The notes below the pieces were generated by a model that was given only the letters and a program-made list of their open reading frames with translations, made no database searches and was not told the origin of the DNA. From positions 484,859 to 548,858 of the forward strand of contig JACPDL010000003.1 in NCBI GenBank assembly GCA_016184005.1: a stretch of DNA of 64,000 bases, in the 5' to 3' direction. Positions 1-7,960 of this stretch are shown here, one piece after another (the stretch's first letter is position 1; every line of letters begins with the position of its first letter). The DNA comes from Candidatus Aenigmatarchaeota archaeon (GTDB lineage: Archaea; Aenigmatarchaeota; Aenigmatarchaeia; GW2011-AR5). The position numbers and the translations under genes were made by a program.

Positions 1-46
1 GCTTTATGTTCTTCAGCACATCTGCCTTCACAGAGTCTATGCGCAT
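1..46 (-). CDS. 5' end of a gene running off the left edge
   Basis: A reverse-strand reading frame opens at an ATG (44-46) and is open to the window edge, giving only 15 residues starting MRIDSVKADV. A TATA-like TTTATAAA lies about 27 bases upstream (around 69-77), the spacing expected for an archaeal leaderless transcript. That promoter overlaps the stop codon of the beta-propeller gene. Too short to assign a family. Confidence 0.4.
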   Translation of the reverse strand, partial: MRIDSVKADVLKNIK

Positions 47-75
47 AACATAAATTGTGCGAAGGTGTTTATAAA

Positions 76-1347
76 TCAGGATTTATAGCGCGTATCCATT
101 TTGTAGGCGGGCTTGTTCATGTACGGGTTTTCTGATTTGTAAGGGGAGGTTATTATGTTGCCTACCTCAGCCTTCCATTCGTAGCTTTTCTTCAGCGTTT
201 CAGGCTTCCAGTCGGAGAAACTGAACGGCTTCTTTTCTGTTGCATCCACTATTTCTATGAAATCCGTTAGAAAATCTTTCGGAGGAACAGGCGCCGAGCC
301 CGTCTTGAATTTCCATATAACTTTCTTATCGCGCAAACGTATTGCGTACAGGTAACTGTCCCAAGACCCAAAGTAAAGAATGCCGCCAATGGCTATAGGC
401 GGAGACATCACGGGGCCTCCTGTCAGGAATTTCCAGGCCTGGGTTCCGTCTAGATTCAGCGCATACAAACTGTTGTCATAGCAGCCAAAATAAGCAGTAT
501 TGTTTTCTATGCAGGCGGGCGTATCAATGAGGCCGCCTGTTACAAATCTCCAGTTCATCACGCCGTTTTGCTTTAACGAATAGAAATTCTTGTCCGTTGA
601 ACCGAAATAGATGCTGCCGTCATGTACAGCCGGCGGCGCGCCAACCCTTTTGCCTGTAAGGAATTTCCAGTTGAATTTGCCGTCCAGGGACAGGGAATAA
701 AGGCAGTTGTCATAAGAACCCAGGTAGATGTTGCCGTTTGCATTCCTGTTTCCGTGACGGTCAGTAACGCTCCATGCTTGCCCTGATTCATCGGATATGC
801 AGTATGCCCATTCCAGACGGCCGCCTGTAAGAAACTTCCATTTCATTTTGCCATCTAAATCCAGGCAATAAAAATTGCTGTCAAAAGAACTGCAATAAAC
901 CAGGCTGTTTATCACGGCAGGGTATCCGATCATGAAACCGCCTGTACGGAAATTCCAGATCATTCTTCCGTCTTCAGGTGATAGGCAGTAAACATTGCTG
1001 TCATTGCATCCTATATACAGGTTTTCTGCAAATGTTATGGACATCGGCCATTCTGGAAATATCTTCTTCCATATCAGGGTTCCATCTCCAAGCTCAATGC
1101 AATAAAGATATTTGTCTGAGGACGAGAAAAAAACTTTATCCTTAACAATTACAGCTCCCGAAAATATAGCGCCGCCTGTTATGAATTTCCATAGTATTTT
1201 TCCTGTCCTTATATCCAGACAATACAGATGCTTGTCCAAGGCCCCAAAAATAAGCTTGTCGCCGGATATTACAGGCTCGCACCAGGAGATGCTGCCTCCT
1301 TCTGGTATCACGGATTCCTTGATTAGTTGCTCGACATCCTTGGGCAT
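76..1347 (-). CDS. PQQ-like beta-propeller repeat protein
   Basis: About 423 residues made almost entirely of repeated blades of the form LYxLxxDGxxxWKFxTGG, typical of PQQ-like/BamB-type propellers. I count about eight such motifs, including LYCLDIRTGKILWKF near the N-terminus and LYAIRLRDKKVIWKF near the C-terminus. There is no signal peptide or membrane segment, so it is probably cytoplasmic. An upstream ATG at 1398 would overlap the divergent helicase start, so I prefer the ATG at 1347 (MPKDVEQLI), which has a TTTATA element about 25 bases upstream. The usual role of such propellers is protein-protein scaffolding; no catalytic residues are visible and the partner is unknown. The C-terminal ~60 residues after the last blade are not repeat-like. 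Confidence 0.8.
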   Translation of the reverse strand: MPKDVEQLIKESVIPEGGSISWCEPVISGDKLIFGALDKHLYCLDIRTGKILWKFITGGAIFSGAVIVKDKVFFSSSDKYLYCIELGDGTLIWKKIFPEWPMSITFAENLYIGCNDSNVYCLSPEDGRMIWNFRTGGFMIGYPAVINSLVYCSSFDSNFYCLDLDGKMKWKFLTGGRLEWAYCISDESGQAWSVTDRHGNRNANGNIYLGSYDNCLYSLSLDGKFNWKFLTGKRVGAPPAVHDGSIYFGSTDKNFYSLKQNGVMNWRFVTGGLIDTPACIENNTAYFGCYDNSLYALNLDGTQAWKFLTGGPVMSPPIAIGGILYFGSWDSYLYAIRLRDKKVIWKFKTGSAPVPPKDFLTDFIEIVDATEKKPFSFSDWKPETLKKSYEWKAEVGNIITSPYKSENPYMNKPAYKMDTRYKS

Positions 1348-1386
1348 AAATAACTGATTGCCTAAAACTGTATAAAGTGATAAATA

Positions 1387-2931
1387 ATGAAAGCTCAATT
1401 CATTTCACATCCATGGCTCAATGAGAATGCCATAGAGAAGCGCACATACCAGGAAAATCTCGTCACAACGGCACTCAAAGGAAATACGCTTTGCGTGCTC
1501 CCTACAGGACTCGGAAAGACAAACATTGCTGCAATGGTAACAGCGGAAAGGCTTTCTCAGGACGGCGAAAAGAAAATACTCTTCATGGCGCCCACAAGGC
1601 CCCTAGTAAACCAGCACATGAAAACTTTTCAGAGATTTTTCAAGACAGGACTGACATTCAATGCGATTACAGGAGAAACCAAGCCCGGGGACAGGATGGA
1701 GCTCTACAAGGATTCTGACATAGTCTTCTCAACACCCCAGTGCGTGGCAAACGATCTCAAGTCCGGCATCTTCAACCTTGCAGAATTCTCCTTATGCATA
1801 TTTGACGAGGCGCACAGATGCGTGGGCAACTATGCCTACACATATGTTGCAAAGAGGTACATATTCCAGGCGAAGAAGCCATTGATACTCGCGCTCACGG
1901 CGTCGCCGGGCTCGCACAGGCAAAGGGTGGACGAGATGAAGCAGAAACTCTACATCGATTACGTCGAGGTCCGTGACAGGGAAGACGAGGACGTCAAGCC
2001 GTTTGTCCAGCCATTGAAGGAGGAGTGGATAGAGGTTGAATTGCCTACATCAATGAAAACGATAAAAGGCTACCTGGAGGCTGTGAAGAACGAGAGGATC
2101 AAGAAACTGATGGAATGGAGGATAATAAACACAAATAGCATATCAAAAAAACAAATCCTTGAATTGCAGCAGAAGCTTGCAAAAAAAGGCACAGGCGTTG
2201 GCTACGCAGCGATGTCAATGCTTGCAGAAGTACTGAAGCTGGATCATGCCCTGATACTGCTGGAAACACAAAGCATCTATTCATTGCAAAGATACCTGGA
2301 AAAATTAAAAGTAGAAACAACGCGCGCCGTGGCTCGGCTGCAGAAAGAAGAGAATTTCCAGAACGCAGTGCGGCTTGCCGGGGAACTCTACAAGGAAGGC
2401 GTAGAGCATCCGAAAATAGAGAAGCTCAGGCAAATAGTAGGCGGGGAACTGCAGAAGAACAAATTCGCCAAGATTATCATTTTTGCACAGTACAGGGACA
2501 CCATCACGCGCATAACCGAGGCCCTGGAAGACGTGCCTTTGGCGGCACCTGTGGAATTCATAGGCCAGGCAAAGAAAAAAGGGAAAGGGCTGAGCCAGAA
2601 GGAGCAGCTGCAGATTATCAACGAATTCAGCATGGGATTCTACAACGCACTGATCGCGACGCAGATAGGGGAAGAAGGGCTTGACATTGCCGAGACGAAT
2701 CTGGTGATTTTCTACGAGCCCGTGCCTTCGGCCATCAGGATGGTGCAGCGCATCGGAAGGACTGCAAGAACCCAGCCCGGAAGGGCGGTAATGATGATAA
2801 CAAAAAAGACGCGCGACGAAGCCTACCACTGGTCTGCAAAAAACAAGGAAAAGAAGATGCGGACACTGCTTTACGCCGCGCAGAAGCAGACCCAGAAAAG
2901 TATCGGGGAATTCAAGCCTAGCCAAAAGTGA
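1387..2931 (+). CDS. Hef-type superfamily 2 DNA helicase without nuclease domain
   Basis: 514-residue helicase of the archaeal Hef/FANCM group, expected to remodel stalled forks and branched DNA. Visible motifs: Walker A PTGLGKT near residue 40, DEAH (IFDEAHRC) near 140, motif III LTASPG, and motif VI QRIGRTARTQPGR near 460. The FANCM-like helical insert lies between the two RecA lobes. Euryarchaeal Hef normally continues into an ERCC4 nuclease and HhH region; here the protein stops after lobe 2. A separate ERCC4-HhH gene lies at 10717-11397, so the two halves of Hef are encoded apart. The start fits the family N-terminus (a basic patch then YQ motif). The 3' end overlaps the convergent thioredoxin gene by 14 bases. 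Confidence 0.93.
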   Translation: MKAQFISHPWLNENAIEKRTYQENLVTTALKGNTLCVLPTGLGKTNIAAMVTAERLSQDGEKKILFMAPTRPLVNQHMKTFQRFFKTGLTFNAITGETKPGDRMELYKDSDIVFSTPQCVANDLKSGIFNLAEFSLCIFDEAHRCVGNYAYTYVAKRYIFQAKKPLILALTASPGSHRQRVDEMKQKLYIDYVEVRDREDEDVKPFVQPLKEEWIEVELPTSMKTIKGYLEAVKNERIKKLMEWRIINTNSISKKQILELQQKLAKKGTGVGYAAMSMLAEVLKLDHALILLETQSIYSLQRYLEKLKVETTRAVARLQKEENFQNAVRLAGELYKEGVEHPKIEKLRQIVGGELQKNKFAKIIIFAQYRDTITRITEALEDVPLAAPVEFIGQAKKKGKGLSQKEQLQIINEFSMGFYNALIATQIGEEGLDIAETNLVIFYEPVPSAIRMVQRIGRTARTQPGRAVMMITKKTRDEAYHWSAKNKEKKMRTLLYAAQKQTQKSIGEFKPSQK

Positions 2932-3961
2932 AGGTGTACAATTCAAATCCAGGAGATGCGTCTATTTCAAGCAGGTGCGTGCCGTAATCAGGTGTTGAGA
3001 CGATATTGTACAGCCTGTGACTGCTTATATTCGATATCGCGCTTTGGTCTTCTTTAACCGTGTCCTTTCCAAATGCATTTTCAGAAAGGGGCTTCCCGTC
3101 AAGAAGAGTGCTTATTTTTGATTCGCCACCAGCTACGATGTTAACATTCTTTGCCTTATACTTGAGAAAGATTTTTGAATTGTTGACAGAAATAATCCTG
3201 TCCGCTTCATTCTTCCATTCTCCTGAGAGATATATTGTGTTGCCCTGTACTGGCTCTTTATACTTGTAGTCAACAACATTGCCAGTTGAAAAGCCTTCTT
3301 CGTTTCCGAGAGGCGCCCTTGCAAACGCGTAGCCAAGGTACAATTCTGGAGTGCCTATCTGGGAAAAATCAGTGCCAGACGATAAGTTTGTAGTGCTTGA
3401 CGCTGGCTCTTGAAGAAGCTCCTGAATAACCTTCTCTGTTTCCTCATAAGCGCCTTCGCCTATATGGTCGTACCGGATATTTCCTTCTTTATCAATTATA
3501 TATTTTCTCGGCCAATAGCTGTTCTTGTAAGCCCTCCATGTTGCGTAGTCATTGTCCATAGCCACAGCATATTTGAGTTCGTATTTCTCCACGGCATTTC
3601 TGACATTATTATAATCCTTCTCAAACTCGAATTCTGGCGTGTGAATGCCTATGATAACCAGACCTTTGTCTTTATATTTTCCATGCCAGTCTTTAAGATA
3701 CGGCAGCGTCCTTATGCAGTTTATGCAGCTGTAAGTCCAGAAGTCGGCGAGAACAACCTTGCCTTTCAGGTTTTCTATTGTCAGTGGTTCTGAATTTATC
3801 CACGTCTTGATGCCGGCAATCTCAGGCGCTTTTCCGAGATTCGGAAGTGAGGATTTTTCCTGCTGCGGGATTGAGGCAAAAATAGCTATAGTAATAACAA
3901 ACAGCGCTATTAAGCCGAATACAATAACTTCAGGTCCTAGTTTCTTCCTGCTTTTCTTCAT
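2918..3961 (-). CDS. Membrane-anchored DipZ/TlpA-like thioredoxin with C-terminal ligand-binding-like domain
   Basis: 347 residues. A basic N-terminus and one hydrophobic helix (about residues 11-30, VIVFGLIALFVITIAIFA) anchor it with the rest outside. The TlpA/ResA thioredoxin fold follows, with the redox motif C-I-N-C in WTYSCINCIRTLPYL (about residues 76-90), the form found in the DipZ family. The C-terminal ~140 residues (from GTPELYLGYAFA) match the carbohydrate-binding-like tail of DipZ. In bacterial DipZ this part is fused behind a CcdA membrane domain; here the CcdA partner is the next gene upstream in the same operon (3982-4704, 20-base gap). Likely role: passing electrons to disulfides outside the membrane. 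Confidence 0.88.
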   Translation of the reverse strand: MKKSRKKLGPEVIVFGLIALFVITIAIFASIPQQEKSSLPNLGKAPEIAGIKTWINSEPLTIENLKGKVVLADFWTYSCINCIRTLPYLKDWHGKYKDKGLVIIGIHTPEFEFEKDYNNVRNAVEKYELKYAVAMDNDYATWRAYKNSYWPRKYIIDKEGNIRYDHIGEGAYEETEKVIQELLQEPASSTTNLSSGTDFSQIGTPELYLGYAFARAPLGNEEGFSTGNVVDYKYKEPVQGNTIYLSGEWKNEADRIISVNNSKIFLKYKAKNVNIVAGGESKISTLLDGKPLSENAFGKDTVKEDQSAISNISSHRLYNIVSTPDYGTHLLEIDASPGFELYTFTFG

Positions 3962-3981
3962 TTTATCACCAAGAATGAGAA

Positions 3982-4704
3982 TTATTTCTTTTTCCTTACC
4001 TCAGCAGCTGTCGTGCCTGCCATGTAGGAGAAGAATGCAGGCAGCAATGGCAATATGCAGGGGGACAGGAAAGTCACTATACCCGCCAGGAAAGACGCTA
4101 TCAGGCTCAGGCTTCCTTCTGCTCCTGTTGAACCGGGACCCACGAAGAAGCTGGATATAATTCCGATGTAATTGAATGCCACCATCGCTCCTATCGCTAT
4201 GAGCAGCAAACCTCCGATTATGTTGAAGTATTTCAGAAGTCTCTGGGATTTTTCCAGGAAAACAGAAAGTCGCGACGTGAAGGCTCCAGCCAGCAAGAAA
4301 GGCAATCCTATGCCCAGGGAGTAAGCAAAAAGAAGCAGAAAGCCGTAGCCTGGAGATGTTGCAGCAAGCGCATAAATTGCACCTAGTATGAAACCTACGC
4401 AGGGCGTCCAGCCGATGGCAAAAGCCACACCGAAGACAAAAGATGTTATGTAGCTGCTGCTAAACTTCCTCACATGGATCTTGTGTTCGCTGGACAGAAA
4501 GGGTATGCGGTATTTGAGGGACGCTATAAGCAGAACGCCAAGCAAAATGATTATTGCGCCGCCTATTGTGCGCAATACATTGACAGCATCAAACGCAACA
4601 GCAGAAAGCGCTGTCTGCAGCAGCACGCCTACAAGGGAAAAAACAATCGTGAATCCCAGGACAAATGCCACTGAATTAAGAAAAATGACACTCCTGTTGT
4701 TCAA
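3982..4704 (-). CDS. CcdA/DsbD-family thiol-electron transporter, circularly permuted order
   Basis: 240 residues, six predicted membrane helices. Both hallmark motifs of CcdA are present: GWTPCVG and FLSPCILPLLP, whose cysteines carry electrons across the membrane. The order is unusual. Canonical CcdA starts with the SPC..LP helix; here the protein starts at the second helix (SVAFVLGFTIVFSLVG) and the SPCILPLLP helix is the last segment, ending in SYMAGTTAAEVRKKK. That ending is the point where canonical members continue into the helix that opens this protein. The basic ends (MNNR and RKKK) would both be cytoplasmic, consistent with positive-inside topology for six permuted helices. It lies between two thioredoxin genes that are its likely partners. 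Confidence 0.85.
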   Translation of the reverse strand: MNNRSVIFLNSVAFVLGFTIVFSLVGVLLQTALSAVAFDAVNVLRTIGGAIIILLGVLLIASLKYRIPFLSSEHKIHVRKFSSSYITSFVFGVAFAIGWTPCVGFILGAIYALAATSPGYGFLLLFAYSLGIGLPFLLAGAFTSRLSVFLEKSQRLLKYFNIIGGLLLIAIGAMVAFNYIGIISSFFVGPGSTGAEGSLSLIASFLAGIVTFLSPCILPLLPAFFSYMAGTTAAEVRKKK

Positions 4705-4722
4705 ACAACCACCTAAGAATAT

Positions 4723-5343
4723 TTAGCTACCTGCTTTATTTATCTCGCTCAGATACCTGGCCTTGTCCCAGGTTTCAGGCGATTTCAGCACGATTTGGCC
4801 GTTTTTCAGGAACACCTTTGTGTGCTGATAAGGAACGCCGAACTGCTTGGCTAAAGCTCTTTCGTCGTTGTCTGTGCTGCCGTCATTGAAGTTCACCCTG
4901 AAGCCCACGACTTTCTCAGTTGATAGCTCATTGAAAGCATCATAAAGCTTAGGCACTTCCGCCCTGCATATAGGGCACCAGTCTGCATAGAAATAAAGCA
5001 CAACAAGCTTATCAGAAGCTATTGCCTTGTCGTAATCCGCCTTTGTAAAGTCCAAGAGCTGTGCCTTGCTGCCTGCAAGCACTGTGCCTGAATATTCTTT
5101 CATCATTGTTTCATTTTCTTTTTTCATCCCTTTCTCTATCATCGTGCCGTTAGGCAAGATCATTGTACCGTCCGGTTTGACCATAGTTCCATCGGGCTTT
5201 ATCATAGTGCCGTCTGGTTTTATCATGGTTCCGTCAGGCTTGACCATAGTGCCGTCAGCAAGTCTCTGTTCCTGCTGCGATACGCATGCAGAAGCAAAAA
5301 CAACCGCTACAAGGAAAAGTGGCAAGATAAGCTTCAACATCAT
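4723..5343 (-). CDS. Thioredoxin-fold lipoprotein with DGTM heptad repeats
   Basis: 206 residues from the ATG at 5343. A lipoprotein signal (LKLILPLFLVAVVFASAC) with lipobox-like ASAC implies export and anchoring. Then come about six copies of a seven-residue unit D-G-T-M-[VI]-[KL]-P (roughly residues 30-72), a Lys/Glu/Met linker, and a thioredoxin domain with the active site WCPIC (YFYADWCPICRAEVP) and cis-proline motif VPYQHTKV. A longer frame upstream to 5511 exists but would read through the divergent regulator. Gene order after it is CcdA, then the DipZ-like thioredoxin, so it is a probable extracytoplasmic acceptor of CcdA electrons. The regularly spaced methionines could bind soft metals, which is inference. 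Confidence 0.88.
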   Translation of the reverse strand: MMLKLILPLFLVAVVFASACVSQQEQRLADGTMVKPDGTMIKPDGTMIKPDGTMVKPDGTMILPNGTMIEKGMKKENETMMKEYSGTVLAGSKAQLLDFTKADYDKAIASDKLVVLYFYADWCPICRAEVPKLYDAFNELSTEKVVGFRVNFNDGSTDNDERALAKQFGVPYQHTKVFLKNGQIVLKSPETWDKARYLSEINKAGS

Positions 5344-5362
5344 AGAGCTAGAAGCGTGTAGC

Positions 5363-5371
5363 ATATATATA
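5363..5371. promoter_or_regulatory. TATA element between divergent redox operon and wHTH gene
   Basis: An AT run reading TATATATA sits between the lipoprotein start (5343, reverse) and the regulator start (5393, forward). It is about 22-30 bases from each start codon, so it could serve leaderless transcripts in both directions. No clear operator palindrome was seen beside it. Confidence 0.5.
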
Positions 5372-5392
5372 GATTTTCCCAGATTAAACATT

Positions 5393-5698
5393 ATGCTGGC
5401 AGGAGATGAAAAAATTCTCAGAAGAATACTGCACATGCACCTGTCTGGCACTCGAGGCGGTCCTGTAAGATTGAAAATATTACTAATGCTTGAAAAAAAG
5501 CCCCATAACATAAATGAACTTGCTACGAAAATTCCACTGGACTACAAGACTGTACAGCATCACATAAGGGTGCTTCATAAATCAGGTTTTATAATCCCTT
5601 CAGGCAAAAAGTACGCAAACAGCTACAGCCTTGCAGAAATAATCAGGATAAATAAGAGGCTGCTAAAAGAAATCAATGATATGGGAAAAAGTAAATAA
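5393..5698 (+). CDS. ArsR-like winged-helix transcription regulator
   Basis: 101 residues from the ATG at 5393. The segment RLKILLMLEKKPHNINELA...YKTVQHHIRVLHKSGFI is a winged helix-turn-helix of the ArsR/HTH_20 type, with recognition helix near LDYKTVQHHIRVL and a wing around IIPSGKKY. A longer open frame upstream runs antisense through the lipoprotein repeat and is not credible. It is divergent from the redox operon with a shared ~50-base promoter region, so it probably controls that operon; the inducer is unknown and there is no cysteine pair for direct redox sensing. Followed 21 bases later by a small membrane protein gene. Confidence 0.85.
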   Translation: MLAGDEKILRRILHMHLSGTRGGPVRLKILLMLEKKPHNINELATKIPLDYKTVQHHIRVLHKSGFIIPSGKKYANSYSLAEIIRINKRLLKEINDMGKSK

Positions 5699-5719
5699 AG
5701 CAGGAAGGATTTGATTAAT

Positions 5720-5998
5720 ATGGTAGAAATGATAAGCAGTGCCTTGCACTTGGTAAACATACTCCTTGCCTTAGGTCTTCTTTACATATACTCGCAGAAC
5801 TACAGGAAACTGAAATCAAAGTACACCATAGGCCTGATGATCTTTTCGCTGTTCTTCCTGGTGCAAAGCGCTATGGGACTTTACTTTGATGCGTCAATGG
5901 TCATGTACTACTCAACGCAGGCAGAAACAGCGGCTATGGCGCTAGAAGGCATAAAAGCAGTTGCGCTAGCCGTGCTCCTAAAGATCAGCTGGGAATAA
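5720..5998 (+). CDS. Small three-helix membrane protein
   Basis: 92 residues with three hydrophobic segments (about 6-22, 33-53 and 70-88). A GGAAGGA ribosome-binding-like sequence ends 10 bases before the ATG at 5720; an in-frame TTG at 5711 is too close to it. The arrangement resembles small archaeal membrane proteins often paired with winged-helix regulators, and it lies just behind such a regulator. No catalytic motif; function unknown. Confidence 0.75.
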   Translation: MVEMISSALHLVNILLALGLLYIYSQNYRKLKSKYTIGLMIFSLFFLVQSAMGLYFDASMVMYYSTQAETAAMALEGIKAVALAVLLKISWE

Positions 5999-6012
5999 GC
6001 TTTATATAATAT

Positions 6013-6041
6013 GTTAAACATATGTATAACATAAGTTTAAC
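6013..6041. promoter_or_regulatory. Inverted repeat over vapB promoter
   Basis: GTTAAAC (6013-6019) and GTTTAAC (6035-6041) form an inverted repeat 12 bases upstream of the vapB ATG and just after a TTTATATAAT element (6001-6010). AbrB-type VapB proteins usually bind such palindromes to repress their own operon, so this is a likely operator. Confidence 0.55.
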
Positions 6042-6052
6042 AAGTGGTATTC

Positions 6053-6265
6053 ATGCCAGACCTTAAAGTAAGAAAAATTGGGAATTCTTTAGGTGTTATA
6101 TTTCCCAGTGAGCTTGTCAAAGAGAAAAAATTAAGAGAAAATGAAACTGTCTTTGTTAGCGTTGCAAAGAAGGGGGACTTAAGCAAGTTATTTGGTTCGC
6201 TTAAAGGCTGGAAAATAGATGCGCAGAAAGTTAAAGACGAAGCTCGCCGAGACTGGAACAGATGA
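6053..6265 (+). CDS. vapB: AbrB/SpoVT-type antitoxin (VapB)
   Basis: 70 residues with the swapped-hairpin AbrB signature (KVRKIGNSLGVIFPSELV) at the N-terminus and a charged C-terminal tail that would wrap the toxin. The ATG at 6053 is preferred over an in-frame GTG at 6044 because it starts directly at the domain. It overlaps the toxin start by 4 bases (ATGA). Related to the VapB at 34625-34852; both have KxRKxGNSxGVIxP. Confidence 0.9.
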   Translation: MPDLKVRKIGNSLGVIFPSELVKEKKLRENETVFVSVAKKGDLSKLFGSLKGWKIDAQKVKDEARRDWNR

Positions 6266-6630
6266 CAGATAATGCCTATTTTTTTGACACTTACGCTCTT
6301 ATAGAAATTTTCAAAGGAAATGCGAATTACGAAGAATATTCAAAATCTGATATTGCAACATCTTACTTCAATCTTCTCGAGCTTTATTATAATTTAATAA
6401 AAACCTACGACAAAAAAATTGCGATGAAGTTTATAGAAACCCTCAAAGATTTTTGCGTTCCGATAAATATTGATATGATTTTTGATGCGTCAACGTTCAA
6501 GCTAAACTATCCGAAAAAGTTCTCTTATGCAGATTCTATAGGATACATAATTGCAAAAAGACTGGGGTTAAAATTCCTTACAGGTGATATGCAATTCAAA
6601 GAACTGGACAACGTTGAATTCGTGAAATGA
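6262..6630 (+). CDS. vapC: PIN-domain toxin (VapC)
   Basis: 122 residues. The PIN acidic residues are visible: FFDTYALIE at the N-terminus, LNLLELYYN-type second helix, YADSIGYIIA in the middle and FLTGDMQF near the end. Expected to be a Mg-dependent RNase restrained by the preceding VapB. It resembles the VapC at 34270-34635 closely (shared FFDSYAIIEI-like start, LKFLTGDMQFK and VEFVK end), so the two pairs are paralogous. Codon use is AT-rich compared with the helicase and MCM genes. Confidence 0.9.
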   Translation: MTDNAYFFDTYALIEIFKGNANYEEYSKSDIATSYFNLLELYYNLIKTYDKKIAMKFIETLKDFCVPINIDMIFDASTFKLNYPKKFSYADSIGYIIAKRLGLKFLTGDMQFKELDNVEFVK

Positions 6631-6662
6631 TTTTATAAGGATTAGATGTGTAGCAGAGCAGA

Positions 6663-7793
6663 ATGGATTACAAAGCTTCTGGCGTAAATATCGAACTTGG
6701 CGATGATGCTTCTAGAGTTCTATACGAAGCTGCCAAATTAACTTGGAACAACAGACAAGGAAGATTAGGCGAAGTTGTTGAGCTGTTTCCAGATTTCACT
6801 GGCTTGAGGGCGATACATGTTGGTGGACTACCTTCTGATGCATACATGAATATTGGTTTTGATGGTGTAGGCACAAAGATGGAATTAGCAGAAAGAACAG
6901 GACAACATGAAACAGTTGCTTATGATCTATTTGCTATGGTTTGTGACGACGCTGTTGTTAGGGGAGCAGAACCTGTACTTGTTGGTTCAATTCTTGATGT
7001 CAGAAGCTTAGGAGAAAATGTTGAAGATGAAGAAATATCTTATGTTAATTTTGTTAAGGAACTTGCAAAAGGTTATATCAATGCTGCTAGTGAGGCTAAC
7101 GTAGCAGTAGCCAACGGAGAAGTTGCTGAACTTGGAGCACGAGTAAGCGGGTATGGACCATTTAATTATAATTGGGGAGCAGGCGCTGTATGGTTTGCAA
7201 GAAAGAGTAGAATGCTTACAGGATATGAAATAAAAGAAGGAGATGACATTGTAGGACTTAGAGAAGATGGTTTCAGGTCTAATGGTTTGTCCCTTGTAAG
7301 AAAAATAATGAAAAAAGTTCACGGTGATGACTGGCATACAGTCAGCCATCAAGGCAGAAATTTAGCAGAATCAGCTCTTCATTCTTCAAGAATCTATACT
7401 CGTGCAGTTGTAGACATGTTCGGCGGATTTGATAGTGAACCTCGTGCAAAAGTTCATGGTGTTGCTCATATAACAGGCGGAGGAGTTCCGGGAAAATTAG
7501 GAAGAATCCTTAAACCAAGTGGTTTAGGAGCCTATATTGATGACCCTTTCGAACCTTGTGATTTGATGCTTTATTGCCAAGAAAATGGAGGTGTTCCAGA
7601 CATAGTTGCTTATAATACATGGAATATGGGACAAGGAATGTTAATTGTAACTCCGGAACCTCATAGTGTAATGAGAGTTGCATCACAATATGGAATTTCA
7701 AGTAAAGTTATTGGCAGGATTCGTCAACAGCCAGGCATTACTATCAGAAACAAAGGCTTGAATTCTGCCAATGAGAGAGAACTATTTTTCTAA
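6663..7793 (+). CDS. PurM-like (AIR synthase superfamily) protein
   Basis: 376 residues. Signatures of phosphoribosylformylglycinamidine cyclo-ligase (PurM): YKASGVNIELGD at the N-terminus, GFDGVGTKMELA, MVCDDAVVRGAEPVLV (the usual ALNDVLxxGAEP site) and HITGGGVPGKLGRIL in the C-terminal domain. That enzyme closes the imidazole ring of AIR using ATP. No other purine genes lie nearby, and the N-terminal insertion around residues 28-55 is unlike textbook PurM, so a related ATP-dependent cyclase activity is possible. Codons end mostly in A or T, unlike the GC-richer core genes, suggesting acquisition. Confidence 0.78.
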   Translation: MDYKASGVNIELGDDASRVLYEAAKLTWNNRQGRLGEVVELFPDFTGLRAIHVGGLPSDAYMNIGFDGVGTKMELAERTGQHETVAYDLFAMVCDDAVVRGAEPVLVGSILDVRSLGENVEDEEISYVNFVKELAKGYINAASEANVAVANGEVAELGARVSGYGPFNYNWGAGAVWFARKSRMLTGYEIKEGDDIVGLREDGFRSNGLSLVRKIMKKVHGDDWHTVSHQGRNLAESALHSSRIYTRAVVDMFGGFDSEPRAKVHGVAHITGGGVPGKLGRILKPSGLGAYIDDPFEPCDLMLYCQENGGVPDIVAYNTWNMGQGMLIVTPEPHSVMRVASQYGISSKVIGRIRQQPGITIRNKGLNSANERELFF

Positions 7794-7834
7794 TCTTGAG
7801 TTTTAATTCGTTGCAGTCCAACTTTATTTATCAA

Positions 7835-7955
7835 CAACCATCGTTTGAAAACGGTGGTATGTGGTATTACTAAACGATGGTTGTGATACCAGGAAACCAC
7901 ATTTATATTTGTGGATTTACTGGTTTTCTCCACCATCTGAAGATAGGTGGTATCC
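7835..7955. repeat. Multi-hairpin palindromic element
   Basis: Three nested or tandem stems: CAACCATCGTTT (7835-7846) pairs with AAACGATGGTTG (7872-7883), CCACA pairs with TGTGG (7897-7914), and CCACCATCT pairs with AGATAGGTGG (7930-7950, one bulge). It ends six bases before the Nudix start codon. It resembles the other dispersed hairpin elements of this window in layout, but I found no second copy of this sequence. Confidence 0.6.
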
Positions 7956-7960
7956 TGAGT

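Noticed and set aside
5066..5392. N-terminal extension of the winged-helix regulator, with a PSG(F/L)(T/I)IV repeat
   Set aside because: It is the antisense of the DGTM heptad repeat in the lipoprotein gene; the true regulator start is the ATG at 5393 with its own TATA.
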